A stretch of DNA of 64,000 nt from Erythrobacter crassostreae (GCF_019204045.1 NZ_JAGSPC010000001.1:1984001-2048000), one strand, 5' to 3'. Numbered from the stretch's first letter, positions 26,523-35,255 are shown. Numbers and translations are program-made. The notes: generated from the letters alone by a model not told the origin.

Positions 26523-27083
26523 ATGAAGAATTCAGTTTTTAAATCCGCACTTGTCGGCGCTTTGTTGGCGACAGTCGCAGCGTGTAATGCACCAGCAACT
26601 GAAACCACTGATGGCGGTGATACGACCGAATTGGTTGCAGAAACCGGTTATTATGCCGACCTTGGCGGCGAGCCGACAGGCCCGACTCACACAGCGACAA
26701 AGGACGATGCGCTCGCCGTGTCAGGATATGACGTTGTCAGCTATTTCTCAGGTGACGGCGTTCCTGTCGAAGGCGCTGAAGAGTTTACCGTTCGCTACAA
26801 TGGCTTCGATTATCGCTTTGCGTCTGAAGACAATGCAAAGACCTTTATCGAAGATGCAGCGAAGTATGCCCCTGCTTATGGCGGTTACTGTGCATGGGCA
26901 ATCGGGGCCAACGATGCGCTCGCACCTGGTGATCCCGAAGTTTACGAAATCGTCGATGGCACGTTGTACCTGAACTTCAGCGAAGATGTTCAAGGACGTT
27001 GGGAAGAAGACATTCCTGGCTTCATAGCTGCCGGTGATACGAACTACCCAACCCACTCACCTGACGAACACTTTCAAGACTAA
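26523..27083 (+). CDS. YHS domain lipoprotein
   Basis: 186 residues. Signal peptide with lipobox ATVAAC (Cys21). After a Thr/Glu-rich linker there is a YHS-type domain: GYDVVSYF, then 'FTVRYNGFDYRFASEDNAKTFIEDAAKYAPAYGGYCAWAI'. YHS domains often bind metal, with Tyr/His/Ser or Cys residues; here GGYCAWA holds the Cys. It is a close relative of the protein at 27930-28409 (same GYDxVSYF...GDGVPV and YAPxxGGxCAWA order), suggesting a local duplication in which one copy became a lipoprotein. GGAGGAATACCCCT precedes the ATG. A strong terminator follows. Confidence 0.85.
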   Translation: MKNSVFKSALVGALLATVAACNAPATETTDGGDTTELVAETGYYADLGGEPTGPTHTATKDDALAVSGYDVVSYFSGDGVPVEGAEEFTVRYNGFDYRFASEDNAKTFIEDAAKYAPAYGGYCAWAIGANDALAPGDPEVYEIVDGTLYLNFSEDVQGRWEEDIPGFIAAGDTNYPTHSPDEHFQD

Positions 27084-27103
27084 ATAGCACCCTTAGTGCT
27101 CGC

Positions 27104-27143
27104 AAAGACCCCGTTAGCGCGAAAAGCGTTGGCGGGGTCTTTC
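27104..27143. terminator. Bidirectional rho-independent terminator
   Basis: AAAGACCCCG and CGGGGTCTTT enclose an inner GCGC/AAGC loop region, with T or A runs on both sides. It lies between the convergent YHS lipoprotein and the I78-type gene. Confidence 0.85.
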
Positions 27144-27157
27144 TATTGCAAGGATGT

Positions 27158-27649
27158 TTATCCGCAGCGTGCGTCGCGGATGATGTCTTGAGTATCCAGC
27201 ATAATGTTCAGACGCGGACTCGCCGCATCTGTATTGAATGCTGGGGCGTTGGGCCGGAGCCAACGGATTTCCCGTCCCAGAAGAACCACGTTCTCAATAT
27301 CAGTTTGCGTCGGCGCATCTGCCACGCGGCCTATAAACGGTCCCATCCTATTTGCATCGCATGTTGCGGAATTCGGGTCGGTTGCGGTGCCTGCTACAAA
27401 TGGGCCTGCGGCTGCGTTGGGCAGCGGTGGGGCAACAGTAGGAGCGCCAGAGGGAGAGCCTTGAACCGCCGTGGCAGTCGTCGCTGCGGGATTGGCTGCG
27501 TCGTCGCCCGCTTCTGTCGCTGGCCCATTGATGCGTGCGGCGAAGTCTTCTGCCGCCGCAGTGGTGCTATCGGATGAATTGGGCGTGTTTCCACATGCGG
27601 GCAGAGCCAACATTGCAAGTGCAGCGATTGAAGCGCGTTTGATGGCCAT
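27158..27649 (-). CDS. Lipoprotein with a peptidase inhibitor I78-like domain
   Basis: 163 residues. Lipobox LALPAC (Cys19) marks a lipoprotein; a Thr/Ala/Pro-rich linker of ~70 residues follows. The last ~65 residues, from CDANRMGPFIGRVAD to RLNIMLDTQDIIRDARCG, match the I78 inhibitor pattern (Cys-Asp/Glu start, IGR, PxxxxT.D...PRLNI..D....I....CG). I78 proteins inhibit serine proteases such as elastase and are common in the periplasm of sphingomonads. It could protect envelope proteins from proteolysis. It lies between two YHS genes on the opposite strand. Confidence 0.75.
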   Translation of the reverse strand: MAIKRASIAALAMLALPACGNTPNSSDSTTAAAEDFAARINGPATEAGDDAANPAATTATAVQGSPSGAPTVAPPLPNAAAGPFVAGTATDPNSATCDANRMGPFIGRVADAPTQTDIENVVLLGREIRWLRPNAPAFNTDAASPRLNIMLDTQDIIRDARCG

Positions 27650-27929
27650 GATCTGTCCCGTCCAAATTGCGAATTCTCAGCGCGTGAAACGTGTTTAGTT
27701 TTTCCGGCTCATGACAGTCAATGCGCGATTTCTCCCATGTGGAGCGAGAAATTCGAACTTTTTTCAAATGAGGTGTCACCAATCGCGAAGTCCCCGCGAA
27801 CTCCATGATGTAAGCGGCCATTTGGTAGCTCTCAGGACCACCCGCCAGTTCCCCTGCTGGTTTACCCCTGATGACTCCTCCTGAAAGCCAACCGAATGGT
27901 CGCTGCACAGAGTTTTTAGGAGACCCCCG

Positions 27930-28409
27930 ATGAAGTTTCGCACAATCCTTATCGCCGCTGCTGCGCTTGCCGCGCCAATTGCTGCGATCGCCCCAGCACA
28001 TGCCGATGGCGGCATCTTTGTGGGCGTAAATCAAGGCAGCATTGCCGTGGGCGGATTTGATACCGTCAGCTATTTTCAAGGCGATGGCGTGCCGGTGAAG
28101 GGCGATGCTCGCTTCACTGTCCAGTACATGGATGCTGAATGGCGTTTTTCGAGCCAGGCAAACGCAGATGCCTTCAAAGAAAACCCTGCCGCATATGCCC
28201 CGCAATTTGGTGGCCACTGCGCTTGGGCGATGAGCCGCGGCTCGCTCGCACCCGGTGATCCGCAAGTCTACAAGCTCGTCGATGGCAAGCTGTATCTGAA
28301 CGTGAACAAGCAAGTTCAATCGATGTGGCTGAAAGATATTCCTGGCTTCATCGCAAAAGCGAATGTTGCCTGGAAAAACATCCCAACCGGGCAGCGTTTC
28401 GGCGACTGA
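27930..28409 (+). CDS. YHS domain protein, secreted
   Basis: 159 residues with a clear Sec signal peptide (AAALAAPIAAIAPAHA, cleavage near residue 26), so it is periplasmic. The YHS-type domain reads GGFDTVSYFQGDGVPVKG, 'FTVQYMDAEWRFSSQANADAFKENPAAYAPQFGGHCAWAM', then 'YKLVDGKLYLNVNKQVQSMWLKDIPGF'. The His-Cys pair in GGHCAWA is a plausible metal site. It is homologous to the lipoprotein at 26523. AGGAGA is well placed before the ATG. The Cys-repeat protein follows 110 bases later, after a 12-bp-stem hairpin. Confidence 0.87.
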   Translation: MKFRTILIAAAALAAPIAAIAPAHADGGIFVGVNQGSIAVGGFDTVSYFQGDGVPVKGDARFTVQYMDAEWRFSSQANADAFKENPAAYAPQFGGHCAWAMSRGSLAPGDPQVYKLVDGKLYLNVNKQVQSMWLKDIPGFIAKANVAWKNIPTGQRFGD

Positions 28410-28421
28410 TCCCATCCCCGA

Positions 28422-28471
28422 ATTGAGCGCCCCGGTTTAACCCTGACCCCCAATCCGCTGGGGCGCTCAAT
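28422..28471 (+). terminator. 12-bp inverted repeat after the YHS gene
   Basis: ATTGAGCGCCCC (28422-28433) is exactly inverted at 28460-28471, with a 26-base loop. It may end the YHS transcript or attenuate reading into the Cys-repeat gene; only a broken T run follows (AAATTTTACC). Confidence 0.55.
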
Positions 28472-28521
28472 ACCCACAAATTTTACCACCCCTGAGAGAG
28501 AAGCCCGAAAGGAATACCCCC

Positions 28522-28923
28522 ATGTCAAATTCAAAGAGCCTCACCAAAATGTTGATGGTTGCTGGCGGCCTTGCTGTTGCAACAGTGGGCACACCTGCCC
28601 TTGCTGATGCCCCATGCGGTCCGAGCACCAGCGCTTCAAGCGCATCTTCCGGAGTTTACGGCGGCAACCGTGCCGCTGAAGCACGCGCTGAACGCAAAGC
28701 GCGTAAGGCAGCTAAGAAAGCCGCCAAAAAAGCAGCCAAAGCAGAAGCTTGTGCCGCAGCAGCTTGTGCAGCGAATGCGTGCGCAGCGTCTGCATGCGGT
28801 GCAGCGACCTGCGGTGCAGCGACCTGCGGTGCTGCCGCGTGCGGCGCTGCCGATTGCGCCGCGGCGGCTGATGACTGTGCAGCGAGCGCTTGTGCAGCTG
28901 GAGCTTGCGCACCGAAAGCCTGA
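28522..28923 (+). CDS. Secreted Ala/Cys-repeat protein, function unknown
   Basis: 133 residues; I do not know a family for it. Three parts: a Sec signal peptide (cleavage after TPALA, residue 28), a Lys/Arg/Ala helix-like segment (about 49-75, e.g. RKARKAAKKAAKKAAKAEA), and a tail of almost only Ala and Cys. Cys residues stand at 77, 82, 87, 92, 97, 102, 107 and 112, exactly every fifth residue, then at 119, 124 and 129; Cys32 is the only other one. In DNA the tail has 15-base units such as TGCGGTGCAGCGACC repeated in tandem. AAAGGAATACCCCC before the ATG is a good ribosome site. A metal-binding or disulfide-linked structural role in the periplasm is possible. Confidence 0.7.
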   Translation: MSNSKSLTKMLMVAGGLAVATVGTPALADAPCGPSTSASSASSGVYGGNRAAEARAERKARKAAKKAAKKAAKAEACAAAACAANACAASACGAATCGAATCGAAACGAADCAAAADDCAASACAAGACAPKA

Positions 28924-29017
28924 CGGTGCGCTCTTTGGGGTGCAGCAGGCCTATACTTCCTCCTAGGTGGGTCGGCTGCATCCCTTTTTTTCAAAGAGTA
29001 GGCTTAGGAGGATAGTC

Positions 29018-29045
29018 GGCCCGCGAAGCGATTGCTTCGCGGGCC
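29018..29045. terminator. Perfect 12-bp hairpin between convergent genes
   Basis: GGCCCGCGAAGC and GCTTCGCGGGCC are separated by GATT. The hairpin stands between the Cys-repeat gene and the DUF4329 gene and most likely ends transcription from both sides, although the flanking T/A runs are short. Confidence 0.7.
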
Positions 29046-29059
29046 GTATCTATTTGGGG

Positions 29060-29662
29060 TCAGCAATCTGCTGAATTGTCCCGAAACCGGTTCATCAGGG
29101 CAGGGATGTCGTACTCGCGCTCAGGCGCGTAAGCCTCGCACAATTCGTAGTTCGGGTCTTGGGCAAGGCATCCTTCGCCGCAGACCATTTGGGCTACTTC
29201 GCGACTGCCGTCGATCCACCAGAAGCGGCCACCGGGGGTGGCAAGGTAACCGTCCATCCCGAGGGCGGAATCGCTCCGTAGATCAAGCACCGACGGCACT
29301 TCGCTGTCATATCGCTCGTTTTGTGCAGCGTGCGTGTGAAAACTGGCGAGAGGCTTCATGCCCGGCTCGTCAAAGAAAGCTATGCCGCAACTTGCTTCGT
29401 CACCCGGCTTGGGAGAGGACGCGCCGAGTTCGCCATTGCTGCGTTCAAAGATGATGCCGCACAGCTCGATATCTTCGGAAAAGGATTGCTTTTGCAGAGC
29501 ATCTAGCTGCGCCCGAGCGAAGGCTTGGACTTCATCCTGTGTGGTTGTAACCACGAAGTCCTCTGGGCCTTTGACGTTGAAGTAGGCGCGCCCGACAATG
29601 ACGGCCCATGCAAGGCCGCAGAGTCCAAAAATCAAAAGGGTGGTGGAGCGGGTGTTGTTCAT
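29060..29662 (-). CDS. DUF4329-like protein with a JAB/MPN-type His motif
   Basis: 200 residues. An N-terminal membrane segment (about 8-27) anchors it, with the rest outside the cytoplasm. The core has 'CGIIFERSNGELGASSPKPGDEASCGIAFF' and SFHTHAAQNERYDSEVPSVLDL, i.e. HxH followed by SxxD, which recalls the JAMM metal site and the DUF4329 family (peptidase-like domains, often tied to polymorphic toxins). A further set of four Cys is near the C-terminus (CGEGC, ELCEAY, SADC). Function unknown. It ends near the hairpin at 29018 and lies 19 bases after ilvC on the same strand. Confidence 0.65.
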   Translation of the reverse strand: MNNTRSTTLLIFGLCGLAWAVIVGRAYFNVKGPEDFVVTTTQDEVQAFARAQLDALQKQSFSEDIELCGIIFERSNGELGASSPKPGDEASCGIAFFDEPGMKPLASFHTHAAQNERYDSEVPSVLDLRSDSALGMDGYLATPGGRFWWIDGSREVAQMVCGEGCLAQDPNYELCEAYAPEREYDIPALMNRFRDNSADC

Positions 29663-29681
29663 GTCACCCGCTCCGGTGCCC

Positions 29682-30728
<1,047 letters not shown>

Positions 30729-31244
30729 TTAGGCGCCCGCCGCGCCGCGTATCATTCCTACAACGCCCGAACGGCCAACCTCGACAAGGCCGAGGCCGCG
30801 CATAAGGGCGATGAAACTATCAATTTTGTCCGGCGCTCCGGTGAGTTCGAACACGAAACTTTCGGTGGTGGTATCGACCACGCTGGCGCGGAAGATATCT
30901 GCAACGCGTAGCGCCTCAACGCGCGCATCGCCTTTCCCGCTTACCTTAATCAGCGCAAGCTCTCGCTCAACATGCGGGCCTGCTGTGGTGAGATCGGTTA
31001 CGCCGTGAACCGGCACAAGCCGTTCAAGCTGAGCCTCGATCTGGTCAATCACTTCTGGCGGGCCGTTTGTAACAACGGTGATCCGGCTGATCGCGTGATC
31101 GTCCGATATATCGGCCACGGTAAGGCTGTCGATGTTGTAACCGCGCGCCGTGAACAGGCCGGTGATCTTCGCCAGAATACCGGGCTCGTTATCGACAGTT
31201 ACGTTCAGGACGTGGCGCTCAGATGCTGCGCTTTGAATTTTCAT
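30729..31244 (-). CDS. ilvN: Acetolactate synthase small (regulatory) subunit
   Basis: 171 residues with an N-terminal ACT domain ('LNVTVDNEPGILAKITGLFTARGYNIDSLTVADI') that senses valine, followed by the second half 'ERELALIKVSGKGDARVEALRVADIFRASVVD'. It activates IlvB and gives it end-product inhibition. This long form is often called IlvH. The start codon shares a base with the ilvB stop region (coordinates meet at 31244), so synthesis of both subunits is coupled. Confidence 0.96.
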   Translation of the reverse strand: MKIQSAASERHVLNVTVDNEPGILAKITGLFTARGYNIDSLTVADISDDHAISRITVVTNGPPEVIDQIEAQLERLVPVHGVTDLTTAGPHVERELALIKVSGKGDARVEALRVADIFRASVVDTTTESFVFELTGAPDKIDSFIALMRGLGLVEVGRSGVVGMIRGAAGA

Positions 31245-32998
31245 CAGACAAGTGCCTTCGCTTCATCATCCATCGTTCCATCTACCTGATCGCCATAAAG
31301 CAGCATTTCGGTGTGCGCAGCACCGGAAGGGATCATTGGCAGGCAGTTAGCATCTGCGGCCACGCAGCAATCGACAATTACCGGCCCATCATATTCCATC
31401 ATGCTCAGAATGCCCGCATCAAGGTCTTTCTCGTCCTGAATGCGGATGCCTTTCCAGCCATATGCTTCGGCCAGCGCCACGAAATCAGGCAGGCTGTCAG
31501 AATAGCTGTTTGAATACCGGCTTTCATAGGTCAGTTCCTGCCACTGACGCACCATGCCCATATATTCGTTATTCAGGATGAAAACCTTGATCGGCAGACG
31601 ATACTGGCTGGCTGTGCCGAGCTCCTGAATGTTCATCTGGATCGAGGCTTCGCCTGCAATATCGATCACTAAAGCATCTGGGTGGCCAAGCTGCGCGCCA
31701 ATGGCCGCTGGCATGCCGTAACCCATCGTGCCGAGGCCGCCACTGGTCAGCCATTTGTTCGGCTTGTCGAAGCCGAAATATTGCGCCGCCCACATCTGGT
31801 GCTGGCCGACTTCGGTGGTGATGATCGGCGAACGATCTTTGGTCAGAGCATAGAGGCGCTCAACCGCTTTTTGCGGCATGATCGCGTCGGGGTTCTTTTT
31901 CGATTTCTCCGGATAGGCGAGACATTCCCGTGCACGCCAACCGGCGATGCGTGCTTTCCATTCACCAAGGTCCTGCGCCTTGCGCTGACCCCATGCCTCA
32001 ATCATCTGACCGAGGACGGTCGCGCAATCGCCGACAATGCCTAGATCAACGGGAACGTTTTTGTTGATCGAGCTGCGGTCGATATCGACATGAATTTTCG
32101 TGCTATCGGGCGAGAATGCGTCGAGCCGGCCGGTTACACGGTCGTCAAATCGTGCCCCAATGCAAACCATCACGTCAGCACGGTTCATGGCCATGTTAGC
32201 TTCGAATGTCCCGTGCATCCCCAGCATTCCAAGCCAGTCGGGATGCGTGTTTGCAAAACAACCGAGGCCCATAAGGGTCGAAGTGACAGGTGCGCCGGTC
32301 ATATCCTGCAATTGGCGCAGCAATTCGGTTGCTTCCGGGCCGGAATTGATCACGCCGCCGCCGGTGTAGAAGATCGGGCGCTCTGCCCCTGCGAGCATGT
32401 CGACCGCTTCGATGATCTGCTCCGCCGGAGCTGCCATTTGCGGGGCATAGCGATGCGAAGCTGTAAGCTTTGATGCACGGCTTTCCGAAGGAACGGCGAT
32501 CTGTACGTCCTTTGGAATGTCGACAACAACCGGACCCGGTCGGCCCGTTGTCGCGATGCGGAAAGCCTCTTCAAGAGTTGCTTTCAAATCAGCAGGGTCT
32601 TTGACGAGGTAGTTGTGTTTTGTGCAGTGGCGCGTGATTCCAACTGTGTCAGCTTCTTGGAACGCATCAGTTCCGATCAAGGCAGTTGGGACCTGCCCGG
32701 TGATGACAACCATCGGGATCGAATCCATAAACGCATCGGCAATGCCGGTTACGGCATTGGTTGCCCCTGGACCCGAGGTGACTAGAACTACGCCCGGTTT
32801 GCCTGTGGCGCGGGCGTAACCCTCGGCAGCATGCGCTGCTCCGGCTTCATGACGGACCAAAATATGCCGGATACGCTCTTCGCCAAACAGCTCGTCGTAA
32901 ATGGGCAGCACCGCTCCACCGGGATAGCCGAATACGAATTCGACTTCCTGATCGACGAGGCATTCCATCAACAAGGCGGCTCCTGAGCGCTGCGCCAA
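31244..32998 (-). CDS. ilvB: Acetolactate synthase large (catalytic) subunit
   Basis: About 584 residues, ThDP enzyme that makes acetolactate from pyruvate. Family marks: FGYPGGAVLPIYDELF, 'HEAGAAHAAEGYARATG' with catalytic Glu, 'GPGATNAVTGIADA', and the ThDP/Mg motif 'DIAGEASIQMNIQELGTASQ' (a GDx-like site, here IAGEAS). The frame is open to an ATG at 33043, but that stretch is the attenuator terminator hairpin. The TTG at 32998, 8 bases after GGGAGA, fits the usual beginning (AQRSGAALL) and lies beyond the terminator, so it is preferred. Confidence 0.95.
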   Translation of the reverse strand: MAQRSGAALLMECLVDQEVEFVFGYPGGAVLPIYDELFGEERIRHILVRHEAGAAHAAEGYARATGKPGVVLVTSGPGATNAVTGIADAFMDSIPMVVITGQVPTALIGTDAFQEADTVGITRHCTKHNYLVKDPADLKATLEEAFRIATTGRPGPVVVDIPKDVQIAVPSESRASKLTASHRYAPQMAAPAEQIIEAVDMLAGAERPIFYTGGGVINSGPEATELLRQLQDMTGAPVTSTLMGLGCFANTHPDWLGMLGMHGTFEANMAMNRADVMVCIGARFDDRVTGRLDAFSPDSTKIHVDIDRSSINKNVPVDLGIVGDCATVLGQMIEAWGQRKAQDLGEWKARIAGWRARECLAYPEKSKKNPDAIMPQKAVERLYALTKDRSPIITTEVGQHQMWAAQYFGFDKPNKWLTSGGLGTMGYGMPAAIGAQLGHPDALVIDIAGEASIQMNIQELGTASQYRLPIKVFILNNEYMGMVRQWQELTYESRYSNSYSDSLPDFVALAEAYGWKGIRIQDEKDLDAGILSMMEYDGPVIVDCCVAADANCLPMIPSGAAHTEMLLYGDQVDGTMDDEAKALV

Positions 32999-33014
32999 CT
33001 TACTTCTCCCAAAT

Positions 33015-33050
33015 GAAAAACGGCCCGAAGCGGATATTCGCATCGGACCG
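33015..33050 (-). terminator. Attenuator terminator of the ilvBNC operon
   Basis: On the minus strand CGGTCCGA pairs with TCGGGCCG (8 bp, one G-T pair) and the stem continues as GCG/CGC above a T-T mismatch, followed by TTTTT (33020-33016). It lies between the leader peptide and ilvB. Its 5' arm overlaps GATCGGTCC (33045-33053), which can instead pair with GGATTGATC (33081-33089), i.e. an antiterminator. Confidence 0.85.
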
Positions 33051-33089
33051 ATCTGGACGTATTCTATTCGAAGAATCCTAGATCAATCC
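33045..33089 (-). promoter_or_regulatory. Antiterminator fold of the ilv leader
   Basis: GGATTGATC at 33089-33081 (minus strand), covering the last leader-peptide codons, can pair over all nine bases (two G-T) with GATCGGTCC at 33053-33045. This pairing uses up the first arm of the terminator. A ribosome stalled on the Ile/Val/Leu codons upstream leaves it free to form; a ribosome that reaches the stop codon covers it. Confidence 0.75.
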
Positions 33090-33119
33090 GTTCTCTACTA
33101 CGAGTAGTACGATAATCAT
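33078..33119 (-). CDS. ilv operon leader peptide
   Basis: A 13-codon frame encodes MIIVLLVVENGLI, with 9 of 13 residues Ile, Val or Leu, and ends in TAG. GGTGAAGG lies about 8 bases before the ATG. It sits ~80 bases before ilvB, followed by antiterminator and terminator sequences. Scarcity of any branched-chain aminoacyl-tRNA would stall the ribosome and let the operon be transcribed. Too short for ordinary gene finders. Confidence 0.88.
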   Translation of the reverse strand: MIIVLLVVENGLI

Positions 33120-33250
33120 GGTCTGGATGCCTTCACCTATAAACTGCGGTCATCATTAACGGTAATCAGATGTGAAACCAAGGATTCATTGTGCACCGCG
33201 GTAACGGCGCTTGATCACCCGATATAAGGCACAATCTATCGCGTCAACGG

Positions 33251-34207
33251 TTAATCGTGTAATAATGATGCAAAAATAGTCTCAATATCGATATTTTGAG
33301 ATTCAACTCGGTGCCACTCATCAGGCGATTGATTGCGGAACCATGTGAATTGCCGTTTTGCGTAATTCCGTGTTGCTTGTGCTCCGCGAGCAATCAAATC
33401 TTCTCGCTCAATTTGGTCGGCCAGAAACGCTGCGATCTCCGGAACGCCAATGGCTCGCATAACCGGCAAATCAGGCAGCAGATCGCGCTCTAAGAGTGCC
33501 TCAATTTCGGCAATTGCGCCTGATTTCAGCATCGCTTCGAACCGAACTGCGCACCTATCATAAAGCCACTGGCGTTCAGGCAGCAGAACCGCTGCGGTCA
33601 AATCGACATCGTCGCCAATGCCGCCGGTCTTTGCGAGTTGCCAATCTCCCAGCGTCACTCCGGTAGAACGTTTCACTTCCAAGGCGCGCGCGATGCGTTG
33701 ACTGTCGCCGGGCTCCAACTGACTTGCGCGCTCGGGGTCTTCGATCATAAGCGCAGCGTAAGCGGAGGCTGTTTCGAGCGAGCGAACAACTTCACGGATT
33801 TCCGGATCAATCTCGGGAATAGGCGCGATTCCCTCTATCAGCACCTTCATATACATGCCGGTTCCGCCAACCAAGACAGGAAGAGCGCCCGCATCATGGG
33901 CCTTGGCTATCACGCTTCGCGCCTGCTTCGCCCATTCCGCCGCAGAGCAGCTTTGATCACCATCCCATGCACCGTAGAGGTGATGAGGGCACAGGGATTG
34001 TTCTTCTTCAGTGGGTGCGGCGGAGACAATCGGGATGTCCCGATACACTTGCATACTGTCCGCATTGACAATCCAGGTGTCGAGTTTGGCTTTTGCGCGC
34101 GCTTTTGCCAGATCAAGCGCAACTGCGCTCTTGCCGCTGGCGGTTGGCCCTGCGATGAGCGCGAGCCTGTTTTGCGGTGAAGTCCTTGGAGATGATGTAG
34201 TGCTCAT
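33251..34207 (-). CDS. miaA: tRNA dimethylallyltransferase MiaA
   Basis: About 318 residues. It transfers dimethylallyl to A37 of tRNAs that read codons starting with U. P-loop GPTASGKSA, 'WIVNADSMQVYRDIPI' (catalytic Asp, QVYR), 'LPVLVGGTGMYMKVLIEG', 'GDSQRIARALEV' and the closing 'RNYAKRQFTWFRN' are all present. The frame also has an ATG at 34228; ATG 34207 is closer to the domain start. Its 5' end overlaps that of serB, read the other way. Its own stop lies downstream of the ilv leader, on the same strand, so miaA transcripts could run towards ilv. Confidence 0.94.
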   Translation of the reverse strand: MSTTSSPRTSPQNRLALIAGPTASGKSAVALDLAKARAKAKLDTWIVNADSMQVYRDIPIVSAAPTEEEQSLCPHHLYGAWDGDQSCSAAEWAKQARSVIAKAHDAGALPVLVGGTGMYMKVLIEGIAPIPEIDPEIREVVRSLETASAYAALMIEDPERASQLEPGDSQRIARALEVKRSTGVTLGDWQLAKTGGIGDDVDLTAAVLLPERQWLYDRCAVRFEAMLKSGAIAEIEALLERDLLPDLPVMRAIGVPEIAAFLADQIEREDLIARGAQATRNYAKRQFTWFRNQSPDEWHRVESQNIDIETIFASLLHD

Positions 34208-35114
34208 TGCGCGTCTGATAGCAGACACTGGCGGCGGGGAAACGGTTGATCTTGAAACCCGGCTTGATGCGGCGGCCGATGCCTATGCAGCGGAGGGCAT
34301 GCCGTTGACCTCTGCGGTGAAGCTCGATTTCGCCTCTTCAGCGATTGAAGGCGACGTTTTGCAGCTGAGCTTTGCCGAGGGTGATCCGCAAAAAATCCTC
34401 GCGGGGATCGACAGGTTCTTTGCTCCGACCGATGCGTTGGTAACCGAATCCGAGATTATCGTGCCGCAATTGTTTGTGTCCGACATGGATTCTACAATGA
34501 TAGAACAGGAATGCATCGATGAGCTTGCTGACTTTGCAGGGCTCAAAGATCAGATTTCTGACATCACAGAGCGTGCAATGCAGGGAGAACTCGATTTTGA
34601 GAGTGCCTTGCGCGAGCGTGTGGCATTGCTTGAGGGTTTGGATGAAAGCGCGATCGCAACCTGTCTGGCCGAACGGATCAGAGCAACACCGGGAGCGAAA
34701 ACACTCACCGGAACTCTGGCCGCGCAAGGCGCGAGATGCGTTCTAGTCACCGGCGGGTTCCATCACTTTGCAGACGCGGTGGCAGAGGAGCTCGGGTTTC
34801 AGCGTGTTGTTGGAAACCGTCTGGACGTGGTCGGCGGAAAACTGACGGGTAAGCTCCTTGGCGGGATCACTGACGCGCAAACCAAAGCCGCTGTCCTTAA
34901 AGAAGAGCTCGGCAAGCTTGGTCCCGCTGCGCACAGTTTGGCAACTGGTGACGGCGCGAATGACATTCCCATGATCGAGGCCGCGAATTACGGCTTTGCC
35001 TATCGCGCAAAGCCAAAGGCGAGGGCAGCCGCAAATGGCAGGGTGGATCGCGGTGACCTGAGCGTGATCCTCGCGCTGCTTGGGATTCCCCCGAAAGACT
35101 GGATTACGGGTTAG
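34200..35114 (+). CDS. serB: Phosphoserine phosphatase SerB
   Basis: 304 residues. Last step of serine synthesis. HAD motifs: DMDSTMIEQE (nucleophile Asp and acid Asp), VLVTGGF for motif II, a Lys in the 'LGGITDAQTKAAVL' region, and GDGANDIPMIEAA for motif IV; an ACT-like N-terminal part of ~75 residues precedes them. GTG 34200 was chosen: GGAG lies 8 bases upstream and it gives the usual LIARLIAD beginning. The frame stays open to 34011, but only inside miaA. The overlap with the divergent miaA start is 8 bases. Confidence 0.93.
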   Translation: MLIARLIADTGGGETVDLETRLDAAADAYAAEGMPLTSAVKLDFASSAIEGDVLQLSFAEGDPQKILAGIDRFFAPTDALVTESEIIVPQLFVSDMDSTMIEQECIDELADFAGLKDQISDITERAMQGELDFESALRERVALLEGLDESAIATCLAERIRATPGAKTLTGTLAAQGARCVLVTGGFHHFADAVAEELGFQRVVGNRLDVVGGKLTGKLLGGITDAQTKAAVLKEELGKLGPAAHSLATGDGANDIPMIEAANYGFAYRAKPKARAAANGRVDRGDLSVILALLGIPPKDWITG

Positions 35115-35189
35115 TACCTGCGACAAGTCGCAAGATTTTACAGGTGGTTTGAGGAAAAAGGGTTTTCGTTCGGGACTGAAACCTGTTAT

Positions 35190-35203
35190 TTACACTGGTG
35201 TAA
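35190..35203. promoter_or_regulatory. Palindromic operator before the first Coq4 gene
   Basis: TTACACTGGTGTAA has 6-bp arms (TTACAC/GTGTAA) around a 2-bp centre. A near copy, TGACATCAATGTAA, lies before the second Coq4 gene, and both are followed by GT. The shared form T[T/G]ACA[C/T]-N2-[G/A]TGTAA fits a dimeric TetR-like repressor site; the regulator gene is not in the window. Confidence 0.6.
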
Positions 35204-35255
35204 GTAAGGGTTGCTTGAACGCGACCTGATGTCGACTCAAAAGGCCCGAAGACCC

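Noticed and set aside
28745-28920. Tandem repeats that could be read as a small CRISPR or satellite array
   Set aside because: 15-base units are codon repeats in frame with a signal-peptide-bearing protein; there are no unique spacers.
32999-33043. Upstream ATG of ilvB at 33043
   Set aside because: The added residues are encoded by the attenuator hairpin and its T run and do not look like the enzyme's N-terminus.
35211-35255. TTG start at 35211 for Coq4 copy 1
   Set aside because: The AAGGG is directly adjacent to the codon and the start would be only 8 bases after the operator; later ATGs fit the paralogue better.
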